Source: CAINOH01 sp041663565 (GTDB taxonomy: Archaea > Micrarchaeota > Micrarchaeia > Norongarragalinales > CAINOH01). Taken from it: 64,000 bases of DNA. The notes beneath the pieces were generated by a model that ran no database searches, was not told where the DNA came from, and worked only from the letters and a program-made list of their open reading frames with translations. Of this stretch, positions 1 to 9,964 are shown piece after piece (within the stretch, counting starts at the first letter, position 1; every line of letters starts with the position of its first letter). The position numbers were made by a program, and so were the translations under genes. The stretch lies in NCBI GenBank assembly GCA_041663565.1, contig JBAYMJ010000004.1, forward strand, positions 1-64,000, in the 5' to 3' direction.

Positions 1-3000
1 AAGTTGTACGCAAGCACGAGCGAGTCGTTGTAGAACGTGTAATTAGCGCTATTCCAGTTGAGGATGACGCTTGACGGCTGGACTGTGTTCTGGATGCTAG
101 CGTTAATCGTGATGTTGTTTATGTAAACCGTCGCCGCGTTTGCGGGAGTCGGCGGCGCGAAGAGTATCCCGTTGAACGAGGCGTTCCGCAGCTCGCTGAA
201 CACGCCGGCACTCGTTGCGTTGGCCGCCCACAGGTAATAGCTGTACGCGGTGCTGTTCAGCTCCGGCTGCACCGAAGAGAAGAGCCACTTGCCCGAAGAG
301 TACTTGGCCAAGTTCGAATAATACTGCTGCTGGACCTCCGAAGCGGAAAGAGAGCGGTTCCAAATCCTGACCTCGTCGATTGAACCGCTAAACAGGCCGC
401 TTGGGGCGCTTATGTAGCTGCAGCAGCCCCAGGAGCTGCCGATGTGCAGGGGCTTTGCCGCGTTTGGTATCGTGGTTATGGAGGAAGACGTGTTGGTGGC
501 GGCAAGCGCGCCGTTTACGTATATGCTGGCGTTGCCCGAGTTGAACGTTACAATCACGTGGGACCACTGGCCGATTGGAAGCGGCGGGTTCGCGCTGACG
601 GAATGATAGCTGGCCTGTGAAAGGCCTGTTCCGCTGTAAACCGCGAAAAACAGGCTCTGCCCGCCGTAGAGGAACCACGAATTCCCGTCGTTGCCGCACC
701 CGTCCGGGCAGCCTATGTGCTTGTCTATTATGCCGCCCCCGGACGCGGACGCGGGCTTGACCCAAGCCTGCACCGTGAGCGCGGGAGTTCCGTCGAGGCC
801 ACCCGAATCAGGAACCTCGAGGTAATCCTTCGCCCCGTCAAACCTCATCGCGCTGCCCCACTTGCCGTCAGGAGTCCAGTCGGCGTGCCTCGCCCTGCCC
901 TCGCTGTACAGGCTGGACACTTCATAAGCCGAAAGGCCGCGCGAATAAAGCGCGACCTCGTCTATGGTGCCGTTGAAGAAGTGGCCCGTCGGGTTGTAAG
1001 CGCCTATGTACTTGGACCGGTTGTAGTACGGGAAAAGCATCGGGTACCCGGCGTACTGCCTTGCGAAGAACACGCCGTTGCGGTAAACGTCAACAGTGCC
1101 CGCGGGGTAGTCGGCCACGACAACTATGTGGACGAGCGTGTTGTCAAGCCCCGTGAAGTAGCCCGGAAAGTAAAGCCCGTAATAATACGTGCCGTTGCCG
1201 TACTGGAAGCACAGGTGGTCGCCGGCCGCGTTGCGGTAGACGAACAGGTAACCCCCGACGCCCTGCGCGTCGTCGCTGAGAAGCGTCTGGTAGCTCGCCG
1301 ACAGGCTGCTGTTTACCCACATCGACATCGTGAGCGTCGAGTTGCCCGGGCTGCTTATGGCAAACGGGCCCGTTGCAAGGTAGTCGTTCAGCCCGTCGAA
1401 GCGCAGGCCGTAGCCGGACTTTCCTGCAACCGAGTCCGCGTGCCTGGCCCTGCCTGAATTGTACCGGGAGAGGACTTCGGAAGCGGAAAGGGATTTGTTG
1501 TATATTCCGACTTCATCGATTGTACCGTTGAAATAGGTGTTCCGGTTGTATTGGCCGCCAACACGCAAAGTTGTTGAGACGATGATGTTTGCAGTCGCTG
1601 ATGTTTCGTTTGCCAGTAGTCCGTTAACATAGATGCGAACCTTCGAGTGGTCGTAAGTCCCGGCAATGTGATACCACGTGTTTTCCGTTGGCGTAATGCT
1701 GAACTTTGCGCTACCCGCACCATAAAAGAGGGCAGTCATCGTGTTGTCTGAAAAGTACTCAAGCAAAAATCCCTTGTCGCCGTCGTCTCCGCCGTACGCC
1801 ACAACGATTTGGCTGCTGTTTGGAACCTTGTTCCATTTTACCCACGCGCAGACTGAAACGTTATTCTGCCCGTATGGGATTGCGCCTGAACGTAAGTCCA
1901 AGTCAACGTAATCATTGACACCGTCGAACAATATGCCGGCGCCGCTCTTTCCTGCCACCCAATCGGCGTGCTTGGCCTGGCCGGCATTGTACTGCGCAAG
2001 GACTTCGGAAGCCGAAAGCGAACGGCTTGCAACCATTACCTCGTCAATCGAACCGTTGAAATACATCCACTTGCCCCACGACGGCGAGTATTCCGCGCCG
2101 ATGTAGAGGTTGAGCGCGTTCGTCGGCAGCGGGATAGGAAGCGTGCCGTTGGAGGCCTGGATGCCGTCAACGTAACCCACCACCGAAAGGCCATCTATTG
2201 TCATAGTGTAGTGATGCCAGCCGGACTGGGTGAAAAACAGGGGGTTGTAGGCGCCATTGTATGACGTATAAAGTATCACGCTGCTGCCACTACCCGCAGT
2301 TGCAATGGACCATTGCCCGTTGTCTATCCCATACTTGCTTATTATCCCGTTGCCCCACGACTCTGCCTGCACGCCGGGATTCATCCACCACGAGACGGAC
2401 ATCTTGCTCGAGAGATTGATGGATGAAGAGGCTGCGACCACCGCATAGTCATTGACACCATCAAACGAGACACCCAGGCCAGCTTTTCCGGTCGTCCAGT
2501 TGCAGTTGGTGACTCCTGACCCGCCGTTCATGTTGTAGCACGTGGCGTTATTTGCGTATACGCCCTTGTCGTAAGCCGTGTTGCCCGCATTCTCATCCAT
2601 ATGAAGAAGCAATGCGGTATTCCCATAGAGCTTTCCATTATTGAGGTTGGTGCTTCCATCGGCAATTGAAGTCGGATCTGCCTCTTCCATGTGCAGGAGG
2701 AGCGCAGTATTCCCATAGAACCTTCCGTTGTTGTGGTTGACGCTCTCGTCCGTGATGTTCGCCGAATCATCGTCCTCCATGCGCAAAAGAAGCGCGGTGT
2801 TCCCGTAGATTGTTCCGTTGTTGCCGTAGCGCGAGACGTCAACTACCTTGGCTGCGGTGTCACCGATTGCTGCCATGTCGTCGAAGTTGTACGCAAGCAC
2901 AAGCGAGTCGTTGTACATCGTGTAGTTCGCGCCGTTCCAGTTGAACACCACCTGCGAAGGCACTGTCGTGTTCTGGACGCTCGCAGTTATCGTTATGTTG

Positions 3001-6000
3001 TTTATGAACACCGTGGGAGCGTTCAGCGGGGTCTGGGGGAGGAACAATATGCCGTTGAACGTGACGCTGCGCGAATCGCTCGACACGTTCGACCAGTTGG
3101 AGCCGGAAAGCGACGAGGCGAAAAGCCTGTAACCGTAAGCCCCGCTGTCCACGCCCTGCCGCACCGAAGTGAACAGCCACCGGTCAGGAGCGTACTTTGC
3201 GAGGTTGGAATAATACTGCTGCTGTATCTCGGCTGCGGAAAGCGAACGGTTCCACACGCGCACCTCGTCTATGGAGCCGTTGAAATGGCGGTTGTAAGCG
3301 GTCCCGTCGTACCAGCCGACCATCGTGTGCTCTGGTATCAACACCTTCGAAGCCGCGGGACTGGAATCGCTACCCACCAACGAGCCATCCACGTACACGT
3401 TGGCGATGATACCGTTGCCTGTCGCGGCTATGTGGTGCCATCCCGGCGCATATGCATTGTTCACCTGTATCAGAGTGCCCCAGGTGGACCCGTCGGCAGA
3501 CTCCACGAAGCCCTGCAAGCTGTTGCTGAAAAAGAGACTGTACGGACCGTAACCGTTGCTCAACTTTATCTTAGAAAGCACGTCAGCATTGCCCGAACCA
3601 GCATAATTGACCCACGCGGAGACTGTGATGGGCCCGGTGACGTTCAGGCCGGCCGAATCGCCACTGTCAACATAATCATCAACTCCGTCAAACCTCAAAG
3701 CCGAGCCCCACTTGCCGCTCGGGCCCCAGTCCGCATGCTTTGCTTTCCCGGCGTTGTAGTGCGCAGCGACTTCGGAGACGGTTAGCGCCTTGGAATAGAC
3801 TCCAATCTCGTCAAGCGAGCCGTTCAGGTTGTACGCCGCATAGTTCAGCTTGCCTATCAGCATGCTGTTGGACTCCGACAGGTTGGTGATGTTGCCTGAT
3901 GAACTCTTATTGGTGCCGACTGGGACGCCGTTGACGTAAAGTTGTGCCCTGTGGCTTGCGAAGGAATAGGCTGCGGCTACGTGCGTCCACTGGTCAAGCG
4001 GGATTATGTCGCCTGTGCTTGCCGGCCAATAGTCCTCATAATTCGTGCCGTCGCCAAGAATAAGTGATGGAACGTACGGGTGGCTGGAACCGCTGCCGGA
4101 TATCACAAACGCATATCCGCTAGCCTTGTCCGCCCCTGCGACATTGGTTTTCTTCGCCAGTATTCCAGGGTTGACCGCGGGGTTGTCGTTGCGCTTGACC
4201 CACGCCTCCAGCGTGAAGTCGTTGGTGGACAGGGTGAGACTGTTGCTGTTGGGTATGACCACGTAATCGTCGTTGCCATCAAAGGAAATACCTGTGCCGG
4301 TTTTTCCGGCAACCCAGCTACAGTTGGTAGTTCCGGAGCCGCCGCCCATGTTGTAGCAGGTTCCGTTGTTGCGCCAGACGCTTTCGTCGTAAGTCGTGTT
4401 GCCTGCGTTCTCGTCCATGCGCAAAAGCAGCGCGGTGTTCCCGTAAATCGTGCCGTTGTTGCCGTAGCGCGATACGTCAACTACCTTGGATGCCGAGTCG
4501 CCGATTGCCGATTGGTCGTCAAAGTTGTACGCAAGCACAAGCGAGTCGTTGTACATCGTGTAGTTGGAAGAGTTCCAGTTGAAGATGATGGCCGAAGGCT
4601 GCGAAACGTTCTGGATGCTCGCATTGATGGTTATGTTGTTGATGTAGACGGTCGAGGCGTTCGCCGGGGTCGGCGAGAGGAACCGGATTGCATTGAACGT
4701 GACGGACCGCAATTCGCTGGACGAGGTGTTCCCGACGGGATCGCGCGTCCACAGGAAATAATTGTAGGCCCCGCTGTCGACGTCCTGAGGTGAATAAGTA
4801 AAGAGCCACCTGCCGGGCGCGTACTTTGCGAGGTTGGAATAATACTGCTGCTTGATTTCATCTGCCGAGAGCGAACGGTTCCAAATCCGAACCTCGTCGA
4901 TTGAGCCGGTGAGTACTAGCGAACCGGTGAAATACGCGCCGACAGAAGCCTTGTCAATCCCCGAAAGCCCGCCCCATTGCCCGTCGTTGCTTGCCTGGCC
5001 TACGGACAGCGGCTTGCTTGCCCCATCGAGATACAAGGTAGTGTAAGTGCCGTTGTACGTGGCTGCTATCTGGTGCCAGTTGCCATCGAAGACCTCCGAC
5101 CGCGAGGAAGTAACGTAGCCAAGCCGAGGCCCGGAGGACTGCCTGCCGAGCATGATAAGCTCTCCGCTCAGTGTGCTGGTGCAGCCGTCGCCTATGCATA
5201 TGTCCTGGTGCTGTGTAACATCCCCGGAATTGCCTATGCCGAAAAGGGTCGCGGTGGTTTCGGACGCGGACTTGACCCACAGCGAGACCGTTGCAGGCGC
5301 TGCGAAATTCAATGCCGAAGCGTTGGAAACAAGCACGCGGCCATATGCGCCGTCAAGCCTCAACGCCGAATTCCATTTTCCGTTCGGGTCCCAGTTTGCG
5401 TGCTTTGCCTTCCCGGCATTGAACTGGTTGAGGATTTCAGCCGCGGAAAGCGAGCGGTTGACAACCATGGCCTCATCAATGGAGCCGTTGAAGTAAGCCC
5501 CGTAATTCCAACCCGCACCCAAAGAAACGCGAACATAAGTCGGCGCAGTGCCGCCAGACGAGCCCAGATAGGCTCCGTCAACGTAGAACTTGTAAGTGGT
5601 GCCTTCGCGCGTTCCCATCAAGTGGTGCCACTGGCCGTCGTTTTGCGGCGCGGTGCCCAATACATTGCCTGTCGGCCCCCCGCTGTTATCGGTAATGAAC
5701 GTGCCGTTGGTGTACAAGCAAATCTGGAATCCCGCCCCGCTCGCCTGCGCCAAGTCCATTATCCTCTGCTGATAGGCCTGCGCCGCGGAGGCTTTCACCC
5801 ATGCACCGAAAGAGAAGTCGCCAGTTATATTCGCGGAAAACGTGTTTGACAGCACATAGTCGTTGACTCCGTCAAAACTGATTCCGCTACCGCTCTTTCC
5901 CGCAACCCAATTGCAGTTGGTGACTCCCGAACCTCCGCTCATGTTGTAGCACGTGCCGTTGTTCCTGTAAGCGCTCTCGTCATAAGTGGTGTTTCCGGAG

Positions 6001-7073
6001 TTCTCGTCCATGTGCAAAAGCAGCGCGGTGTTCCCGTAAATCGTGCCGTTGTTCCCATACTTGCTCGTGTCCACCACTTTCCCCACGGTGTCCCCAATCG
6101 CGGAAGCGTCGTCGAAGTTGTACGCAAGCACAAGCGAGTCGTCATAAAGCGTGTAGTTCGTGCCGTTCCACGAGAACGTCGCGTTCGAAAACGTCTGGCT
6201 CGCGACGGTCGTGTTGTCGATGGTCGCGTTGAACATGGCGTTGGCCGAAAACACTGTCGAGCCACTGTCCGGGGTCGGCGGGGCGAACTGTATGAGGCTC
6301 GGGTAGTTTGTCGCATTCGGCGTAGGTGAAGGCGACGGGCTGGCGGTGGGCTGTGAGGACAGCACGTAGACGGACGCGGGAATCTCGATGCTCTGGTTGC
6401 CGAGCTCGCCCTGCACGGTCACGTTGACTATCCCCGAATAAATGCCGTACGCGGAGTCACCGACAGTAAAATTTACAAAAAAAGGGACGCTTGAGTGGGC
6501 GGAAAGCGCAAAGCTCGAGCTCGGGCAGGAGATTGTCACGTCGCTCGCGGTCCAGTTGCACTGCACGGTCACGTTCGAGCTGGTGCTTGAAAGGCTGGAC
6601 AGGGTTATGGGTTCATTATGGGTTTCACTGAGAAAAAGCGTGGTGTCAATCGCGCTCACGTTTGCGTAGGCGAGCCACCTGCCGATGGACACGGTCGCGC
6701 CGTCGTTCTCGACCAAAAACTCGTACGTGCCCGGCCTGCCTGGGAGCGAGCCGGTCACCTGGAACGGGAACGTCTCTATGTAGTCGGACCGCCCGGCGTG
6801 AACCTTGATGTAGTAGGGGTAGACCCCGGACAGGGACGCGTTGTAGGAGCGCGGCAGCGTGACCAGGGACGTTTTCCGCGCGCCGATGCCCTGGGCGTAG
6901 ACTTCGCGGGCCGCGTTGCCTATGTCGGTAGCGGCGAGGGACGCCTGCAGCTCGGCCTTGCGGGTTGACAGGGCGCTGCCCTGCTCGTTGGAAAGTGTGA
7001 CTGTCACAAGGAGGACGAGCAGGGCGATGCCCAGTATCATCATAAACTCCAAAGTAGTCTGGCCGCGACGCAT
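1..7073 (-). CDS. Giant pilin-like LamG repeat surface protein, C-terminus beyond left edge
   Basis: The reading frame opens at ATG 7073 and is still open at base 1, so at least 2,357 residues are present. The N-terminus (MRRGQTTLEFMMILGIALLV) is a class III (archaeal pilin) signal: a basic stretch, G-Q-x-x-x-E and one hydrophobic helix. A Ser/Pro-rich linker lies near residue 245. Long units then begin with an NDSLVLAYNFDD block near residues 318, 852 and 1398 and again at the window edge. Each unit carries two LamG (concanavalin-like) modules, the third four, marked by FDGVNDY-type motifs near residues 400, 575, 935, 1130, 1540, 1720, 1890 and 2080. The unit starts all fall in one frame, which argues against frameshifts; I did not check every codon for stops. 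Likely a membrane-anchored or pilus-incorporated adhesin; the ligand is unknown. A TATA-like element lies 30 bases upstream. Confidence 0.85.
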   Translation of the reverse strand, partial: MRRGQTTLEFMMILGIALLVLLVTVTLSNEQGSALSTRKAELQASLAATDIGNAAREVYAQGIGARKTSLVTLPRSYNASLSGVYPYYIKVHAGRSDYIETFPFQVTGSLPGRPGTYEFLVENDGATVSIGRWLAYANVSAIDTTLFLSETHNEPITLSSLSSTSSNVTVQCNWTASDVTISCPSSSFALSAHSSVPFFVNFTVGDSAYGIYSGIVNVTVQGELGNQSIEIPASVYVLSSQPTASPSPSPTPNATNYPSLIQFAPPTPDSGSTVFSANAMFNATIDNTTVASQTFSNATFSWNGTNYTLYDDSLVLAYNFDDASAIGDTVGKVVDTSKYGNNGTIYGNTALLLHMDENSGNTTYDESAYRNNGTCYNMSGGSGVTNCNWVAGKSGSGISFDGVNDYVLSNTFSANITGDFSFGAWVKASAAQAYQQRIMDLAQASGAGFQICLYTNGTFITDNSGGPTGNVLGTAPQNDGQWHHLMGTREGTTYKFYVDGAYLGSSGGTAPTYVRVSLGAGWNYGAYFNGSIDEAMVVNRSLSAAEILNQFNAGKAKHANWDPNGKWNSALRLDGAYGRVLVSNASALNFAAPATVSLWVKSASETTATLFGIGNSGDVTQHQDICIGDGCTSTLSGELIMLGRQSSGPRLGYVTSSRSEVFDGNWHQIAATYNGTYTTLYLDGASKPLSVGQASNDGQWGGLSGIDKASVGAYFTGSLVLTGSIDEVRIWNRSLSADEIKQQYYSNLAKYAPGRWLFTYSPQDVDSGAYNYFLWTRDPVGNTSSSELRSVTFNAIRFLSPTPANASTVYINNITINASIQNVSQPSAIIFNWNSSNYTMYNDSLVLAYNFDDQSAIGDSASKVVDVSRYGNNGTIYGNTALLLRMDENAGNTTYDESVWRNNGTCYNMGGGSGTTNCSWVAGKTGTGISFDGNDDYVVIPNSNSLTLSTNDFTLEAWVKRNDNPAVNPGILAKKTNVAGADKASGYAFVISGSGSSHPYVPSLILGDGTNYEDYWPASTGDIIPLDQWTHVAAAYSFASHRAQLYVNGVPVGTNKSSSGNITNLSESNSMLIGKLNYAAYNLNGSLDEIGVYSKALTVSEVAAHYNAGKAKHADWGPSGKWGSALRFDGVDDYVDSGDSAGLNVTGPITVSAWVNYAGSGNADVLSKIKLSNGYGPYSLFFSNSLQGFVESADGSTWGTLIQVNNAYAPGWHHIAATGNGIIANVYVDGSLVGSDSSPAASKVLIPEHTMVGWYDGTAYNRHFNGSIDEVRVWNRSLSAAEIQQQYYSNLAKYAPDRWLFTSVRQGVDSGAYGYRLFASSLSGSNWSNVSSDSRSVTFNGILFLPQTPLNAPTVFINNITITASVQNTTVPSQVVFNWNGANYTMYNDSLVLAYNFDDMAAIGDTAAKVVDVSRYGNNGTIYGNTALLLRMEDDDSANITDESVNHNNGRFYGNTALLLHMEEADPTSIADGSTNLNNGKLYGNTALLLHMDENAGNTAYDKGVYANNATCYNMNGGSGVTNCNWTTGKAGLGVSFDGVNDYAVVAASSSINLSSKMSVSWWMNPGVQAESWGNGIISKYGIDNGQWSIATAGSGSSVILYTSYNGAYNPLFFTQSGWHHYTMTIDGLSVVGYVDGIQASNGTLPIPLPTNALNLYIGAEYSPSWGKWMYFNGSIDEVMVASRSLSASEVLAQYNAGQAKHADWVAGKSGAGILFDGVNDYVDLDLRSGAIPYGQNNVSVCAWVKWNKVPNSSQIVVAYGGDDGDKGFLLEYFSDNTMTALFYGAGSAKFSITPTENTWYHIAGTYDHSKVRIYVNGLLANETSATANIIVSTTLRVGGQYNRNTYFNGTIDEVGIYNKSLSASEVLSRYNSGRARHADSVAGKSGYGLRFDGLNDYLATGPFAISSPGNSTLTMSMWVNSSLSASYQTLLSDDAQGVGGYLFVYRNAAGDHLCFQYGNGTYYYGLYFPGYFTGLDNTLVHIVVVADYPAGTVDVYRNGVFFARQYAGYPMLFPYYNRSKYIGAYNPTGHFFNGTIDEVALYSRGLSAYEVSSLYSEGRARHADWTPDGKWGSAMRFDGAKDYLEVPDSGGLDGTPALTVQAWVKPASASGGGIIDKHIGCPDGCGNDGNSWFLYGGQSLFFAVYSGTGLSQASYHSVSANPPLPIGQWSHVIVTFNSGNASIYVNGALAATNTSSSITTIPNAAKPLHIGSSWGCCSYISAPSGLFSGSIDEVRIWNRSLSASEVQQQYYSNLAKYSSGKWLFSSVQPELNSTAYSYYLWAANATSAGVFSELRNASFNGILFAPPTPANAATVYINNITINASIQNTVQPSSVILNWNSANYTFYNDSLVLAYN
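2615..2830 (-). repeat. Three tandem 30-residue NNGxxYGNTALLL repeats inside the giant LamG protein
   Basis: In the third long unit the block NNGxxYGNTALLLxM(E/D) occurs three times with a 90-base (30-residue) period: NNGTIYGN, NNGRFYGN, NNGKLYGN. The other units of this gene, and the LamG gene at 14.0-16.8 kb, have it once. It lies between the YNFDD block and the next LamG module. Local tandem duplication is the simplest explanation. Confidence 0.85.
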
Positions 7074-7103
7074 ATTTTCCCCGAACAGTGAACGGAATTA
7101 GTG

Positions 7104-7111
7104 CTTTTTAA
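7104..7111 (-). promoter_or_regulatory. Archaeal TATA-like element of the giant LamG gene
   Basis: TTAAAAAG on the minus strand, with 30 bases between it and the ATG at 7073. A start of transcription about 25 bases downstream would give a leader of only about 8-10 bases. The same octamer stands 29 bases before the other LamG gene (ATG 16764). Confidence 0.55.
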
Positions 7112-7166
7112 TGCGCCTTTTAGCTCGTAAAAACGGGAAAAATTCGCTGGAGCGGCTGGCTTTCCG

Positions 7167-9920
7167 CTACTTGCACGCATCCGCAGTCGGGTGGTCGGCA
7201 CAGACTATTTCATTCAACTGCCCTATCTGCAACTTCTGCTTTGCATTGTCGGACTTCATCTGTTCTATCTGCGCCTGCTGCGCCGCCTTGTCCGCCTTGA
7301 GCGCGTCGATTTCCTCCTGCTGTTCCTGCATCGCGCTGACAATCACGGGCGCGATGCGCTCGTAGGATATCCCCTTGTAGCCCTTGTCGTCGGTAGTCAC
7401 CAATTCAGGAATGATTTTCTCAACGTCCTGCGCGATGAAACCGACTTGAGTTCCATCGGTGAAGCCCATGTTCGGGTACTCACTCGTCCGCCACTCGAAA
7501 TTCACAGGCTTGAGCGCCATTACCTTGTCGAGCGATGCCGAAGGCAGGAGCGAAGTCACGTTCTTCTTCCAGCGCGCATCAGAACCCGACCACGAACCCG
7601 AGGTGACCCAAGCGGTGCCTGCGACGGTCAGAGTATAGCTGGGGGTTGTTGTGCCGATGCCGACGTTGCCGCTCTTCAGGGTCATCGTATCCAAATAATT
7701 CTGCGAACCCAAACGCAACTCCCAAAGGGTGCTGACAAACTGCGAGGTTATTCTTCCAAGTTCATAAGAGCCTTGGTTGAAGCTGATTTTTGTCCCGGTC
7801 CCACTGCCTTCGCTGTTGGGATTGTCCAACCTCAATAACTCTACTACCGCGCCGCTTGACGTCTTGGCCAGGTGCAGCGGCGCGCCAGGGCTGGCGGTGC
7901 CTATGCCCACGCTGCCATTTAGGATTGACGAGCCATCCACGCGCAATGTTGCCGCAGGCACCTGGTAGCGTATGATCACGATTCCCGAACCGCCTGCCCC
8001 GCCGGAACCGCCGGTGCCGCTTGCGGGCCATCCGCCACCTCCGCCTCCACCGCCACGGTTAGCTATGCCTGCAGTTCCATTGCTTCCGCCGGTCGCCCCG
8101 GCTCCGCCGCCGTCCATCGCAGCCCCGAAAGAGGTATAACCGCCGCCTCCACCGCCGCCTGCATAAGTAAGCGAGACCCCGGAAATGGAATAAGCCAACC
8201 CATAGCCGCCGGACCCGTTGCCTGAAGTACCGCCTGCAGTGCCCGCGCTGCCGGCACCGCCACCTCCACCGCCCACGTATGGCAATGCGGACCCTCCGCC
8301 AGCGCCGCCTGCATTACCCTGGGAACCGGTTCCGCCGGCAGCACTCGTACCGCCGCCTCCGCCCGAACCGCCGTTTCCTCCGGCATAACTAGATTTTGCG
8401 CCATAACCGCCGCCGATTGCGGTGATTGGACCGAACGTGGAATTGTTGCCGGAGCTTCCGCTGTTGCCGCCCTGACCATCCGCGTTTCCGAGACCGCCCG
8501 CACCACCGGCACCCACAGTAACAGTATACGGCGTCGTAGTTATGGCATAAGACGCGTTGTACAGGACTCCGCCACCGCCACCACCGCCTATGCCATTACC
8601 GTTCCCGTACCCGCCGCCTCCACCACCACCGCCTGCGACCACGAGGTATTGCACGCTGGTGACTCCTACGGGGGGGATGAACGTGCTGTTGCCGACTGTC
8701 GTGAACTTGTGAACGCGGTAAGCGACGCCGTTCTCAACAATGTCATAGATGCTGTCGCCTCCAAAACCCATCGGCCCTGCAACGTGAAGCATCTCGCTTG
8801 AGACAGGCGTGCCGATGCCTACGCTGCCGTTGAGGAAGGTCGTTCCGTTCACGTGCAGCATTGCCAGGGGCCTTGTTGTCCCTATGCCGACGCTGCCTTG
8901 AAGAACCGCAGCAGGACCGGATATCGGGTAGCGGATTATCACTACCCCTGAACCGCCGTAACTGTTGCCGGCGCCGTTGCCGGTGCCAGCACCGCCATTG
9001 CCCAACCCGTTGGTGCCTGATGCGCCAACTGTGCCGTCGGAGCGGCCGTAACCTGCGTTACCTCCGGTGGCATAAGTTACCGGGACGCCGCTGATGCTGC
9101 TGGTGACGCCAATCCCGCCAAGACCCATCGTGTTCTGGCCGAACTGGCCTGGCCCGCCGGCACCGCCGCCACCGCCACCGCGGTCGTTGCCGCCATACCA
9201 GCCGCCGTCTCCGCCGTTGTTGCCCTGGCCCGCAATCCCGTACCCTCCGAGAGACTGGCTCATGTCGCTGAAGATTGTTCCCGCACCGCCGCCCGAGCCG
9301 CCGGTATTGGCGCGCCCGCCGCAATGCGTCACTCCGCCACCGCCGCCCATTGCGGTGATGTTTGCAAAAGTCGAATTCCCGCCGTTGCCTGCTGCGCCAT
9401 AACCACCCGCGCCTACTGATACGGTATACGCCCCGGACACGCCGGTAAGGACCCCAGTAAGCATACCCCCCGCTCCGCCACCGCCACCCGCGGTGTTGAC
9501 CTGCGCGCCTGCTCCGCCGCCACCGCCTGCGACGACAAGGTATTCGACTTGGGTGACTCCAGTAGGCGCGGTGAACGTGCTGTTGCCAACGGTCGTGAAC
9601 TTGTGCACTCGGTAAGTCGTGCCGTTTTCAACAATGTCATAGATGCTGTCCCCGCCGGAACCTCCCGACACGTTGATTGGAGGAACGACCTGAAGGGTCG
9701 CGTTGGGGCTTGCTGTGCCGATGCCTACGCGGCCGGAAGCGGAGTTGACAAAGAGCGAACCATTGCCCGCGGAAAAGTCGCTGGTTGAGTTGAACTGGCC
9801 CTGCACAAGAAGGCTTCCTGCTGACGCGGGCTGGAAAAGCAAGACCGCACAAAGAAGAAGCAAAGACGCGCACGTAGGCAAGGAAACCAAATACCTACAG
9901 CCACTTGCACCAACCACCAT
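7167..9920 (-). CDS. Secreted glycine-rich fibre protein with C-terminal peptidase S74 chaperone domain
   Basis: 917 residues. A Sec-type signal peptide (about 1-34, ending PASA) precedes the tag GSLLVQGQFNSTSDFS shared with the next two genes. Two glycine-rich domains (about 95-330 and 375-655) each begin HKFTTVGNSTF and end GSGVVIIRY/GSGIVIIRY. They are joined by GSVGIGT-x-x-P repeats typical of tail-fibre-like beta structures. The C-terminus (about 775-905) matches the intramolecular chaperone of endosialidases (peptidase S74): SDARWKKN with Ser780 and Lys785 placed as the expected Ser/Lys dyad, then QVGFIAQDVEKIIPELV and a coiled coil. In phage tailspikes this domain drives trimerisation and then cleaves itself off. 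A secreted, probably trimeric fibre is inferred. Confidence 0.85.
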   Translation of the reverse strand: MVVGASGCRYLVSLPTCASLLLLCAVLLFQPASAGSLLVQGQFNSTSDFSAGNGSLFVNSASGRVGIGTASPNATLQVVPPINVSGGSGGDSIYDIVENGTTYRVHKFTTVGNSTFTAPTGVTQVEYLVVAGGGGGAGAQVNTAGGGGGAGGMLTGVLTGVSGAYTVSVGAGGYGAAGNGGNSTFANITAMGGGGGVTHCGGRANTGGSGGGAGTIFSDMSQSLGGYGIAGQGNNGGDGGWYGGNDRGGGGGGAGGPGQFGQNTMGLGGIGVTSSISGVPVTYATGGNAGYGRSDGTVGASGTNGLGNGGAGTGNGAGNSYGGSGVVIIRYPISGPAAVLQGSVGIGTTRPLAMLHVNGTTFLNGSVGIGTPVSSEMLHVAGPMGFGGDSIYDIVENGVAYRVHKFTTVGNSTFIPPVGVTSVQYLVVAGGGGGGGGYGNGNGIGGGGGGGVLYNASYAITTTPYTVTVGAGGAGGLGNADGQGGNSGSSGNNSTFGPITAIGGGYGAKSSYAGGNGGSGGGGGTSAAGGTGSQGNAGGAGGGSALPYVGGGGGGAGSAGTAGGTSGNGSGGYGLAYSISGVSLTYAGGGGGGGYTSFGAAMDGGGAGATGGSNGTAGIANRGGGGGGGGWPASGTGGSGGAGGSGIVIIRYQVPAATLRVDGSSILNGSVGIGTASPGAPLHLAKTSSGAVVELLRLDNPNSEGSGTGTKISFNQGSYELGRITSQFVSTLWELRLGSQNYLDTMTLKSGNVGIGTTTPSYTLTVAGTAWVTSGSWSGSDARWKKNVTSLLPSASLDKVMALKPVNFEWRTSEYPNMGFTDGTQVGFIAQDVEKIIPELVTTDDKGYKGISYERIAPVIVSAMQEQQEEIDALKADKAAQQAQIEQMKSDNAKQKLQIGQLNEIVCADHPTADACK

Positions 9921-9964
9921 ACTGCATTCCCATTAGCTTTCAGCAAACCCGAATAATACTGCGC

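Noticed and set aside
717..1457. 246-residue plus-strand frame
   Set aside because: Antisense shadow of the same LamG gene, whose frame is fixed by the repeated YNFDD and FDG blocks.
2691..3785. 364-residue plus-strand frame
   Set aside because: It is antisense to the giant LamG gene; its Val/Arg-rich sequence is the complement of LamG codons and it has no family pattern.
2500..6150. CRISPR-like or satellite repeats
   Set aside because: The repeated DNA blocks are long coding modules about 1.6-2.9 kb apart, not short repeats with spacers.
9094..9402. Pro-rich plus-strand frame
   Set aside because: It is the complement of glycine codons in the S74 fibre gene; the same holds for 11496-11699.
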